This document shows positions 45,119 to 53,430 of a stretch of 64,000 nucleotides of DNA, in pieces (position 1 is the stretch's first letter; each line of letters begins with the position of its first letter). The notes under the pieces are model-generated. The model saw only the letters and a program-made list of their open reading frames with translations. It did not search any database and was not told the DNA's origin. A program made the position numbers and the translations under genes. This DNA comes from an uncultured Pseudomonadales bacterium (GTDB lineage: Bacteria > Pseudomonadota > Gammaproteobacteria > Pseudomonadales > Porticoccaceae), in assembly GCA_943788445.1 (NCBI GenBank), contig CALSQH010000013.1, forward strand, positions 1 through 64,000, written 5' to 3'.

Positions 45119-46606
45119 ATGGATATAACAAAGGATATGCACAACGATATTGAACAAAATAAAAAAATCGATCAATCGCTGATGGCTAATGTGGTGCCAG
45201 TGATTCTTTCCGGAGGCAATGGCACACGCCTGTGGCCCAAGTCGCGGAAGAAGTTTCCCAAGCAGTTATTAAAGCTCAATGGCGAAAACTCTATGCTGCA
45301 GCGTACTGTAGCTCGCGTTGCAGATCTTCATAGCCCGATTGTCGTTTGCAATGAAGAGCAACGCTTTATGATTGCCAAACAGCTTCAAGAGGTTAATTGC
45401 AACGCGACTATGATTGTTGAACCCTGTGCGCGGAATACTGCGCCAGCTATTGCTGTCGCGGCCTTTCAGGCTCTCGCCCAAGGTGGTGATCCATTGATGC
45501 TGGTGCAGCCGGCGGATCATTTGATTGGTGATCAAGAGGCCTTTCAGGTTGCCTTGCAAGCGGCGCTGAAGCTTGCCGATACAGGTAAGTTGGTTACCTT
45601 TGGCGTGCCGCCGGCAGTGGCGGATACCGGATTTGGTTATATTAAGATTGCTGGTGGGTCTGGCGGCTCGTGCTCGGAGGGGGAGGAAATAGAGCAGTTT
45701 GTCGAGAAGCCAGACTTGACCACAGCAAAGCAGTATCTGAGTAGCGGCGATTACTTTTGGAACAGTGGCATGTTTGTTTTTAAGGCCAGTGTCTATCTTG
45801 AGGAGTTGCAAACTCAGCAGTTGGAGATGTTTTTTCACTGCCAGGGTGCCTTTCAAAAGTCTGTGCTGGAGGCGGGGGTTATCCGGCTCTCGGAGCAGTC
45901 TTTTAGTCTCTGCCCCAATGATTCTATTGATTACGCGATTATGGAGAAGACGACCAATGCTTGGTTGGTACCCTTACATTCTAGCTGGAAAGATCTCGGT
46001 AACTGGTCGGCGATGTGGGAAGCGGCAGAAAAGGATGTCGATGACAATGTGCAGTGGGGCGATGTATTGGCTGAGGATTGTGAGGGCAGTTTTTTTCAGA
46101 GCGATGGTCGTCTAATTGCTGCGATCGGAGTCAAGAATTTGATTGTTGTGGATACTAAAGATGCGATTCTGGTAGCGGATAAAAGCCGTGTGCAGGAGGT
46201 TAAGAGTCTGGTTGCTCGTTTGGAGCAGCAGGGTAGAACTGAGCATGATTCTCATCCTGAGGTGATGCGGCCCTGGGGGAGTTATGACTCTATCGGTCAG
46301 GGGCATCGTTTTCAGGTTAAGTTGATAAAGGTTAATCCTGGCGAGAGTTTGTCTTTGCAGATGCATCACTACCGTGCTGAGCATTGGATTGTGGTGACTG
46401 GTACGGCGCTGGTGGAGCGGGATGGTGAGGAGCAGCTGGTGTCGGAGAACGAATCGGTATATATCCAGATTGGCCAGCGTCATCGTTTAACGAATCCGGG
46501 TAGTTTGCCATTGGAGCTTGTCGAGGTGCAGAGTGGCTGCTATTTGGGTGAGGATGATATTGTGCGCTTTAGTGATAATTATAATCGCGTGCAGGAGGCG
46601 AGTTAG
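45119..46606 (+). CDS. algA: Bifunctional phosphomannose isomerase/GDP-mannose pyrophosphorylase
   Basis: About 495 aa; ATG 45119 or GTG 45113 follow GGGAG (45103-45107), and GTG 45086 is also in frame. N-terminal nucleotidyltransferase domain: PVILSGGNGTRLWPKSRKKFPKQLL, VQPADHLI, FVEKPDL. C-terminal type II cupin isomerase: PWGSYDSIGQGHRFQVKLIKVNPG, LQMHHYRAEHWIVVTGTA. It supplies GDP-mannose to AlgD, with which it forms an operon (36 bp apart). Length fits the family (481-490). Confidence 0.93.
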   Translation: MDITKDMHNDIEQNKKIDQSLMANVVPVILSGGNGTRLWPKSRKKFPKQLLKLNGENSMLQRTVARVADLHSPIVVCNEEQRFMIAKQLQEVNCNATMIVEPCARNTAPAIAVAAFQALAQGGDPLMLVQPADHLIGDQEAFQVALQAALKLADTGKLVTFGVPPAVADTGFGYIKIAGGSGGSCSEGEEIEQFVEKPDLTTAKQYLSSGDYFWNSGMFVFKASVYLEELQTQQLEMFFHCQGAFQKSVLEAGVIRLSEQSFSLCPNDSIDYAIMEKTTNAWLVPLHSSWKDLGNWSAMWEAAEKDVDDNVQWGDVLAEDCEGSFFQSDGRLIAAIGVKNLIVVDTKDAILVADKSRVQEVKSLVARLEQQGRTEHDSHPEVMRPWGSYDSIGQGHRFQVKLIKVNPGESLSLQMHHYRAEHWIVVTGTALVERDGEEQLVSENESVYIQIGQRHRLTNPGSLPLELVEVQSGCYLGEDDIVRFSDNYNRVQEAS

Positions 46607-46661
46607 AGGGTAAAGGAGATCTTTCCTGAGACTGTAAATATTTCTGTGTAACTGCCTAGTT

Positions 46662-46760
46662 GGTCATCTCGAACCTCCGGTCTGTCATCTCGAACCTCCG
46701 GTCTGTCATCTCGAACTTCCGGTCTGTCATCTCGAACTTCCGGTCTGTCATCTCGAACGG
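46662..46760. repeat. Tandem repeat, 21-bp unit
   Basis: About 4.7 copies of GGTCTGTCATCTCGAACYTCC. The last unit runs into GAACGGATGTGAGAGATCTT, a dispersed-repeat type sequence common between genes. A minus-strand frame through it (EVRDDRP repeats) is not a gene. Confidence 0.9.
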
Positions 46761-46794
46761 ATGTGAGAGATCTTAAGCTTCGGAGCACTGGCCC

Positions 46795-46906
46795 GGCTCA
46801 GCTACCCCCATGCCCCTTCAAAACACGCCGTGAATACATCCCTGTAGTCTCGAGGCCAGCATCCATGCTGGCCACGGTTTCGAAGGGGCATGGGGGTAGC
46901 TGAGCC
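46795..46906. repeat. MITE-like inverted repeat 1
   Basis: Perfect 25-bp arms (46795-46819 and 46882-46906, starting GGCTCAGCTACCCCCATG) enclose 62 bp, which itself has the perfect hairpin GGCCAGCAT/ATGCTGGCC at 46854-46873. It carries no ORF. A non-autonomous mobile element or a structured dispersed repeat. Confidence 0.85.
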
Positions 46907-47049
46907 TTAAAATCGGAGCGGGAACGATACGTAATTGACAAAAAATTAGAAAAAATTAGGGTCAAAAGAAAAAATTAGGGTCAGACTGAACCTGCCATAG
47001 TTTAACGGACACTTTTAATAGGCACTACAATTGCCTAAGGAGTATCCAC

Positions 47050-47361
47050 ATGACTAGAACTAGAAAGCCAAGAACGACGTACCCGAAGGCGTTTAAACTA
47101 GAAGCCATTCGTTTAATGAAAGAGTCTAATCGCCCATCGGCGGAGATTGCTACAGAGCTTGGGATTAGGCGAAATCAACTCTACAAATGGAAAGAGCAAT
47201 TGGAAAGCAAAGGAGAAGATGCGTTGACGAGCAAGCTGGGAAGGCCACTGAAAAAAGATCAAAGTGAAGTCACTACGTTGCGCCAAGAGAATGATCGCCT
47301 GCGTGAAGAGGTCGAGATTTTAAAAAAGGCCGCGGTGTACTTTGCGAAAGAGCTCAAGTGA
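47050..47361 (+). CDS. IS3-family transposase OrfA
   Basis: This 103-aa protein has an HTH (AFKLEAIRLMKESNRPSAEIATELGIRRNQLYKWKEQ) and a C-terminal leucine-zipper helix (TTLRQENDRLREEVEILKKAA), the IS3 OrfA layout. It binds the terminal repeats and represses transposition unless fused to OrfB. AGGAG lies 7 bp upstream. The AAAAAAG run in ILKKAA is the likely -1 frameshift site; the OrfB frame is open from there. Confidence 0.93.
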   Translation: MTRTRKPRTTYPKAFKLEAIRLMKESNRPSAEIATELGIRRNQLYKWKEQLESKGEDALTSKLGRPLKKDQSEVTTLRQENDRLREEVEILKKAAVYFAKELK

Positions 47362-48221
47362 AGTACGCCTTTATCCACTCGGAGCGAAAGCGGCATTACG
47401 TGAGTCGGCTGTGTTCAGTGTTGAACGTCTCAACCAGTGGTTACTACGATTGGATTGACCGACCACCGAGTAAGACGACAAAAAGCAATCAACGTTTAGT
47501 GACAAAAATTCGCTGTTATCACAAGGCCAGCCGCCAAACTTATGGGTCTCCACGCATTCAAAGAGACCTTTTGGCCAGTGGTGAAACAGCCAGTCGGCAG
47601 CGCGTAGCAAGATTGATGCGTGCCGAGCAGATTCAATCCAAAATGGCGAAACGGTTCGTGGTAACGACCAATTCAAAAGGGACGACAGCGCCGGCGCCTG
47701 ATCACTTGCAGAGGCGATTTAAAACTGGGTTCAAGAATGAAGCCTGGGTGTCTGACACAACATTCATTCGAACGCGGCAGGGGTGGCTTTATCTGGCGGT
47801 GATGATGGATCTTTATTCGAGACAAATCATTGGTTGGGCGATGTCTGATCGCAATGATTCAGCGTTGGTGGCGGATGCCTTAATGATGGCGATATGGCGC
47901 AGAGGGAAGCCAAATGGTGTAACAGTGCATTCAGACCAAGGTTGCACCTATGCCTCAGGCAACTATCGCAAGTTACTAGAACAAAACGACCTGCGTTGCA
48001 GTATGAGCCGTAAGGGCGAATGTCATGACAATGCAGTGGCGGAAAGCTTTTTCGGAACGCTAAAAACCGAGCTAGTAGATGATGAAGACTATCGGACCAA
48101 AGAAGATGCCAGACAAAGCATTTTTGAATATATCGAGGTGTTTTATAACCGACAAAGACGACACTCTTATCTGGGCTACGTGAGTCCATACGAGTATGAG
48201 CGGGCGCAGGCCCTTAATTAA
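47358..48221 (+). CDS. IS3-family transposase OrfB (DDE)
   Basis: This 287-aa DDE integrase has an N-terminal HTH_21-like part (SRQTYGSPRIQRDL) and a catalytic core with D in WVSDTTFIRT, D in VHSDQGCTYAS and E in HDNAVAESFFGTLKTELV. The C-terminal YNRQRRHSYLGYVSPYEYE is standard. Its GTG overlaps the OrfA stop. It looks intact and could be active as OrfAB. Confidence 0.94.
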   Translation: MKYAFIHSERKRHYVSRLCSVLNVSTSGYYDWIDRPPSKTTKSNQRLVTKIRCYHKASRQTYGSPRIQRDLLASGETASRQRVARLMRAEQIQSKMAKRFVVTTNSKGTTAPAPDHLQRRFKTGFKNEAWVSDTTFIRTRQGWLYLAVMMDLYSRQIIGWAMSDRNDSALVADALMMAIWRRGKPNGVTVHSDQGCTYASGNYRKLLEQNDLRCSMSRKGECHDNAVAESFFGTLKTELVDDEDYRTKEDARQSIFEYIEVFYNRQRRHSYLGYVSPYEYERAQALN

Positions 48222-48404
48222 ATCGTCCGTAAAAATATGGCAACCTCAGACTCGAATTTAAAGGATTAGAACGTCGAGTAGCACAAGATTGGATAGATAA
48301 CATATATGGAAATTCGAGCTTGACCCTAGATTTTCGAGAAACAATAAAACCCAAATCGAGTCCCCTCCTTTTTATACTAGACTGTACTCCGATAGTTCAA
48401 ATAG

Positions 48405-48554
48405 CCCCTGCACATACCCTTGAGATCAATCAGGGCCCGCTTATGGGTACAGGGATTTCCAGATTGAGAGAGCACTTGTCTGAGCAACGCGAGTTGTGCG
48501 AACGCTGGAAATGCCATGTACTCATGGGACCGATCTCAAGGGTATGTGCAGGGG
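48405..48554. repeat. MITE-like inverted repeat 2
   Basis: Perfect 23-bp outer arms (48405-48427 CCCCTGCACATACCCTTGAG... and 48532-48554) continue inward imperfectly (ATTTCCAG/CTGGAAAT) to about 75 bp per arm, so the whole 150 bp can form one long hairpin. Non-coding. The overlapping plus and minus frames here are fold-back artefacts. Confidence 0.85.
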
Positions 48555-48691
48555 TTATTATGCTCATACTAAACAGCCGACTAGCAAAGAGATCCATCGT
48601 CGCTTCGCTCTGTCGGGATGACAGTGCCGGCCTTTTTCCTTTCCTCTGTCTGACCGACGATATCCTATCGTTGACCAGGTTTTTCAAGCAT

Positions 48692-48841
48692 AGGATGACA
48701 GGCTAAGGCTTTTCGGTCGGGGTGGCAGGGTAAGGCTGTTTTGTCTGGATGGCATGGTAGGGCTGTTCGGTCTGGATGGCAGGGTAGGGTTGTTTTGTCG
48801 GGATCGCGATAAGGTTGTCCTGTCAGGATAATAGGGTAGGG
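48692..48841. repeat. Degenerate tandem repeat, about 26-bp unit
   Basis: About six degenerate copies of a GGATGGCAGGGTAGGGCTG-TTTTGTC-type unit. It lies between the second MITE-like repeat and the broken porin gene; no gene is seen from 48249 to 48887. Confidence 0.7.
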
Positions 48842-48887
48842 AGATAGACGCTAAGCCTATCTCCCTTGTTGTATAAACCAACTACGT

Positions 48888-50140
48888 CTAAAAAGCAGCG
48901 CTAACAGTTAGCCATAATTTCTCGGCATCAGCTTTATTGAAAGAACTATCACCGTCAGAATAATTGGCATATTTAAGGCTAAGTCCATAATCGCCAAACT
49001 TCTTGCTGGCGACAAAACCAAATTCACTGCCCAGATCATCATCGCCACTCAGGTTGTCTGTATCTGAGGTAAAGTCATGGTAGACCGCTAAGAGTTTTAC
49101 ACCACCCAACTTGCCACCCGCAGAAAAATAAATATCCTTAATACCTTCATTGGGGGTGCCGAGAAACTGGTCAGCCCAACCCTGGAACTTATGGGCAGTT
49201 GCCAGTGGGGTAGCAAAGCCAAAGTTACCATTGTCACTCTGTAAGTTTTCAAAGCCCAGAGCGAACTTCACAGCATCCACCTTCAGACTGGCTTCTGCAA
49301 GCAGGTAATCGGCATCAAACTCAGTGCCGTTGGACAGCTCTTTTTCTTGAGTTGCGTACTCCAGCTGGTAACCGAAGCCCTCGTTCTTACCGCTAAAGCG
49401 CAGTCCATAAGTGTCGTATTGCGTGTCGCTTTTTTCTCGTCGAGCAGGTAGCTGTAGAAACACCAGACTCCCGGCATCCCAGCCGCTGTAGTTAATGTTT
49501 AAAAGATCACTGCTGCTATCAGTATCGCTGACAAAGGGATCGTTTTCACCAAAGATGCGGTTGACGTTATTGATATGCGCGTAAAAGACCTTAGTGTCAG
49601 CATTCGCAATTTATGGGTGATCGAAAATGCATCGTAGGTCTGTTCATTCTGGCGGAACCCGACGCCACCGACAAAGCGCTGGTTGTCTAAAGATATGCGC
49701 TGACGACCATATTTACTGGTGGTATTTGCCCATGGTATAGCTGAGGTACGCCTGATTGATTTCAGTTCCTTACGGATCGGCAATAATCGTTTTACCCGGG
49801 AAGTTGCCGGTATTCTTTAAGCCTTTACTGGTAGGGTATCCATTGCCATCTAGCTCGCTGACATTGTCCATTTCCATAAATGCAGCAAAACCTTCGTACA
49901 AGCCGGTTTTGTAGTTGAGTCTGGTTTTAAGGGTTAGGGCATTGGCTTTATCGCCAGCCAGATTGTCGATATCGACATCTTCGTAGCGCAGACGGAAACT
50001 CAGATTCGCGGTGCCATTTTTGATTGCATCGCTAAAGCTTTTGTTTTCGCTGCTGGTATCGTCAGCATTGACGGCGATCTGATGATCCGGCCAACACCAG
50101 AGTGGCCAGTGATCTGCCGTGATGCCAGTGTTGGTACCCG
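48888..50140 (-). pseudogene. Alginate-export-like porin, broken
   Basis: Minus strand, several frames. N-terminal part about 50040-49800 (FRLRYEDVDIDNLAGDKANALTLKTRLNYKTGLYEGFAAFMEMDNV), a stop near 49770 (IADP*), then KYGRQRISLDNQRFVGGVGFRQNEQTYDAFSI, then a shift near 49610 (YAHINNVNRIFGENDPFVSD), another near 49490 and an intact C-terminus (RFSGKNEGFGYQLEYA to LWLTVSAAF). The GRQ.I..DNQRFVGG.GFRQ.EQT.DAF pattern suggests the alginate-export/carbohydrate porin type. The signal peptide is missing. It is a dead outer-membrane gene next to the alginate cluster. Confidence 0.72.
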
Positions 50141-50248
50141 TGCCTTAAGTCCTTAGTCGCATAACAGTTTCCTTTTGCATTGAAGTTAATAAAGACTTAA
50201 ATAATGGCTGAAGGGTAGAGCCATTTGCTGCGCTGAATATTGACTTGT

Positions 50249-50313
50249 ATCAAGCCCAATAGCCCACTACCACCACTGAGTCATGACTACTATTTTCAGG
50301 GTATGGGCTTGAT
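50249..50313. terminator. Inverted repeat after minus-strand MFS gene
   Basis: ATCAAGCCCA (50249-50258) and TGGGCTTGAT (50304-50313) are perfect 10-bp arms, directly adjacent to the MFS stop at 50316. There is no T run, so it may be a processing or stabilising hairpin rather than a true terminator. Confidence 0.4.
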
Positions 50314-50315
50314 GC

Positions 50316-51599
50316 TTAATTATCATCGAGGAAGTTATGGGTTTGGGCGTGGCGAATACGCTGGCGTAAACGATCGCTCTTGTTGGCAAAGAACATGGTT
50401 GTCATACACAGGGCTAAAACCCCGTATAAAAGCATAAAGGCGGCGCTGTGGATGCCGATGGCGTCCTCCGCCAGACCGAAGGCAATCGGCAGTGTGCAAC
50501 CGCCAAAGGCGCCAATGGCTGCGACAAAGCCGCCGATGCTGCCCATTTGATTCGGGTAGTAGTCATAGATAGTTTTATACACGCTGGCGCGGCCAAAGCC
50601 CTGAGCTATACCGATAATAAAAATCAGCCCAGTAAATAACCAGAGATTGACTTCAACATCCAGATAGACATCTTTGTCGACACCGTGGATGGTCATGGTG
50701 GTGGGTGGGTAACTTAAGAAAAATAGACAGACCAGACAGATCCAAAATACTGTCCAGTTGACTGCGCGGCCACCGTAGCGATCGGCAAACCAACCGCCGA
50801 GCGCACGAACCATACTCGAAGTGGCAACAAAGAATAGGGTAAAGGCCATCGCCTGTTCATTGGTTAAATGGTAGGCGTTCACATAGTACTGGGGCAGCCA
50901 CATAATCAGTGCCAAAAAGCTGCCAAAGACAAAATAGTAATACAGCCCAAAGCGCCATATCTGCGTGTGGGCAAGCTCCTTTAGATAGCTGGAGGCATCT
51001 GTTGATGAGTTTGTGGATGTTTTAGATGAGCTTTTAGAGGAGGGCGCCAGCCAGGCAAATAAAATAGCCACAACTAACAATTCGGCCGCGTAGCTTGGCC
51101 CCAAACTTGCCCAGCCCCAGTGTTCGATGACCAGCGGTGCTATGGCCAGTGTAATCGCGGCTCCGGCATTGCCGGCGCCAAATACACCCATGGCCGTACC
51201 CTGAGCGCTTCGCGTAAACCAGTCACAGACATACCGAATACCAAGGGTAAACGAGGCACCGCTTATACCGATCCAAAGACCCAACCACAGATAGTGGTCG
51301 AGTGTGCGCATATAGGGTAATAATAGCAGTGCGGGAATGACCGCTAGCATTTGCGCTGTATAGAGATGCTTGGGATTGTAGCGATCGGCCAGAATACCCA
51401 AGGGAATACGACTTAGTGCACCAGTCAGCATGGGGGAGGCAAATACAAAGCCGAGTTGAGTGGCGCTTAGTTGCAAGCTCTGTTGTAACTCGAGGCCCAC
51501 TACAGCGTATAGAATCCACACGGAAAAGTTTGCGGCAAAGGCAATGGTTGCCATGGTGAGTGCTCTTCCGGCTCCGGCTACATAACTGTCCCTGTTCAT
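50316..51599 (-). CDS. NarK-type MFS transporter
   Basis: This 427-aa protein has 12 membrane segments. The start MNRDSYVAGAGRALTMATIAFAANFSVWILYAVVG, the LGILADRYNPK loop (motif A type) and IGISGASFTLGIRYVCDWFTRSAQGTAMGVFGAGNAGAA (nitrate signature region with the G-rich G.GN.G) place it with nitrate/nitrite porters. It is divergent from another NarK-type gene, with an FNR-like box between. Substrate (nitrate uptake or nitrite export) cannot be told. Confidence 0.82.
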   Translation of the reverse strand: MNRDSYVAGAGRALTMATIAFAANFSVWILYAVVGLELQQSLQLSATQLGFVFASPMLTGALSRIPLGILADRYNPKHLYTAQMLAVIPALLLLPYMRTLDHYLWLGLWIGISGASFTLGIRYVCDWFTRSAQGTAMGVFGAGNAGAAITLAIAPLVIEHWGWASLGPSYAAELLVVAILFAWLAPSSKSSSKTSTNSSTDASSYLKELAHTQIWRFGLYYYFVFGSFLALIMWLPQYYVNAYHLTNEQAMAFTLFFVATSSMVRALGGWFADRYGGRAVNWTVFWICLVCLFFLSYPPTTMTIHGVDKDVYLDVEVNLWLFTGLIFIIGIAQGFGRASVYKTIYDYYPNQMGSIGGFVAAIGAFGGCTLPIAFGLAEDAIGIHSAAFMLLYGVLALCMTTMFFANKSDRLRQRIRHAQTHNFLDDN

Positions 51600-51816
51600 C
51601 GTGATGTTACCCCTTAGCTGCCTAATTAATCGCTACTCTAAACAATCAACCCTAGCCTAGCTATTGGCTACCCCTCTTTACTTTTACTGCGCTTCGGGGC
51701 TACTTAAAAGTGGGTAGTTGCTCATAGTGGCAGTGCTATTTAGGCGAGTTATCCCCATCAATATAGGTAGCTGTGCTAGCTGTAAAGAGTCTCTGTGAAT
51801 ATAAAGCCAATGACAA

Positions 51817-51830
51817 TTGATGCAGGTCAA
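51817..51830. promoter_or_regulatory. FNR/Anr-like box
   Basis: TTGATGCAGGTCAA matches TTGAT-N4-ATCAA at 9 of 10 positions, 68 bp before the start of the plus-strand nitrate transporter. Anaerobic activation by an FNR/Anr homologue is likely. The rest of 51600-51897 shows no gene. Confidence 0.65.
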
Positions 51831-51897
51831 ACACATTGGAAGAGAATAGTTTGAGACTGTGCGAGGTATTTTTTGTTATGACTTGCCGGAGGCACTT

Positions 51898-53388
51898 ATG
51901 TCTACAGAATCATTATCTTCAGATCATAGAATCAACTTATTTAAATTGAGCGATCCTAAAATAAAGACCTTGCACGTCACGTGGTTTGCGTTTTTTCTAA
52001 CCTTTATGGTGTGGTTTAACCATGCGCCACTATTGGTATTTATCAAAGAGGCTTTCGATCTAAGCTCACAGCAAATAAAAGCGCTGATGATCTTGAATGT
52101 CGCCTTAACTATTCCCGCACGTATTCTTATCGGTATTCTTGTCGACAAGATTGGGCCACGTAAAGTGTACAGCGGCCTGCTGGTAACCTCAGGGTTTATC
52201 TGCGTCGCCTTTGCCTTCTCCCAAACCTATCAACAGTTGGCACTATTGAGATTTTTAATGGGCTTTGTCGGTGCCGGTTTTGTTATTGGCATTCGCATGG
52301 TCGGCGAGTGGTTTCCGCACAAATCAGTGGGGGTTGCCGAGGGGATCTATGGCGGTTGGGGTAACTTCGGTTCCGCAGCTTCGGCTATGCTGCTGCCAAC
52401 CCTTGCCATGCTCTATGGGGGTGAGAATGGATGGCGTTATGCCATAGCCACCACCGGCATTGTCGCTGGACTGTACGGTATTTTTTACTACCGAGTGGCG
52501 CGCAATACACCCAAGGGTTCTACTTATTTCAAACCGAAAAAATCCGGCGGTTTGGAAGTCACCAGCCGCAAAGATTTCTATTTCTATCTGTTGATGAACA
52601 TTCCTATGTACATCGCTCTAGCAGTCTTGTCGTGGAAACTATCGCCCTCTGGTGTTGCTCTCTTAAGCACTAATGTTATGTATGCAATCTGGTTGGTGTT
52701 AGTGGTGCTGTTTATCTATCAATGCCAAAAGATCTGGCATGTTAATCGCGACCACCTAACCGATGGTGTACCCGAGCAGGATAAGTATAAATTTAAGCAG
52801 GTAGCCATTCTCAACTGGGCCTATTTTGTGACCTTTGGGTCGGAGCTGGCGGTGGTATCTATGTTGCCACTGTTCTTTTTAGAAACCTTTGATAGCTTGG
52901 ATCCGGTCAAAGCAGGCCTCTTAGCCTCTGGATTTGCGGTGATGAACCTTGTTGCCCGTCCTACCGGTGGTTGGTTCTCAGATTACTTTGGTCGCCGAAG
53001 GTCACTGCTTATCCTGATTGGTGGACTAGGCTTAGGTTATGGATTGCTATCCCAGATCAACAGCAGTTGGTGGATTCCGGCAGCGGTAATCTCAACCATG
53101 GCGTGCTCGTTCTTTGTGCAGGCAGGGGAGGGGGCGGTGTTTGCCATAGTGCCGTTGATAAAGCGCCGAATGACTGGGCAGATCGCCGGTATGACCGGTG
53201 CCTACGGCAATGTTGGCGCGGTGACCTATCTGACCATTCTGAGCTTTGTTGATTACAGCACGTTCTTTATGTTGATTGGAGCCTCGGCGTTAATAGTCTT
53301 TGCTATTGCCATGTTTCTTGAAGAACCCAAGGGACAAATTTCCGAGATTCTCCCAGATGGCACCGTCCATATGATTGATGTTGGCTAG
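51898..53388 (+). CDS. NarK/Nrt-type nitrate/nitrite MFS transporter
   Basis: About 496 aa from ATG 51898 (CCGGAGG 7 bp upstream). Twelve membrane segments. [33 protein letters not shown], and the nitrate signature [37 protein letters not shown]; a second signature lies in [25 protein letters not shown]. It resembles NasA/NarK of gammaproteobacteria that is followed by a PP2C/kinase fusion, as here 43 bp downstream. Confidence 0.88.
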   Translation: MSTESLSSDHRINLFKLSDPKIKTLHVTWFAFFLTFMVWFNHAPLLVFIKEAFDLSSQQIKALMILNVALTIPARILIGILVDKIGPRKVYSGLLVTSGFICVAFAFSQTYQQLALLRFLMGFVGAGFVIGIRMVGEWFPHKSVGVAEGIYGGWGNFGSAASAMLLPTLAMLYGGENGWRYAIATTGIVAGLYGIFYYRVARNTPKGSTYFKPKKSGGLEVTSRKDFYFYLLMNIPMYIALAVLSWKLSPSGVALLSTNVMYAIWLVLVVLFIYQCQKIWHVNRDHLTDGVPEQDKYKFKQVAILNWAYFVTFGSELAVVSMLPLFFLETFDSLDPVKAGLLASGFAVMNLVARPTGGWFSDYFGRRRSLLILIGGLGLGYGLLSQINSSWWIPAAVISTMACSFFVQAGEGAVFAIVPLIKRRMTGQIAGMTGAYGNVGAVTYLTILSFVDYSTFFMLIGASALIVFAIAMFLEEPKGQISEILPDGTVHMIDVG

Positions 53389-53430
53389 AGGTTATTAGCA
53401 GACAGTTTGTAAAACCTAGCGAGGTTTTGA

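Larger units (their letters stand above)
46987..48248 (+). mobile_element. IS3-family insertion sequence, intact
   Basis: A 1,262-bp element. Imperfect terminal inverted repeats: TGAACCTGCCATAGTTTA (46987 on) and its counterpart ending CATATTTTTACGGAC-type inverted at 48225-48248, about 19 of 24 matching. Flanking GAC at 46984-46986 and 48249-48251 is a 3-bp target duplication. Two overlapping frames (OrfA, OrfB), with an AAAAAAG slippery stretch near 47320 that allows a -1 frameshift. It inserted into a repeat-rich gap with GGGTCA direct repeats on its left. Confidence 0.9.

Noticed and set aside
46603..46788. Minus-strand ORF with repeated EVRDDRP units
   Set aside because: It is only the translation of the 21-bp tandem repeat; there is no start context, and the repeat is intergenic.
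48320..48706. Plus-strand ORF of 128 codons
   Set aside because: It crosses both arms of the MITE-like inverted repeat and dispersed repeats; no protein features.
46600..48900. CRISPR array
   Set aside because: The tandem repeats are contiguous without unique spacers, and no cas gene is present.
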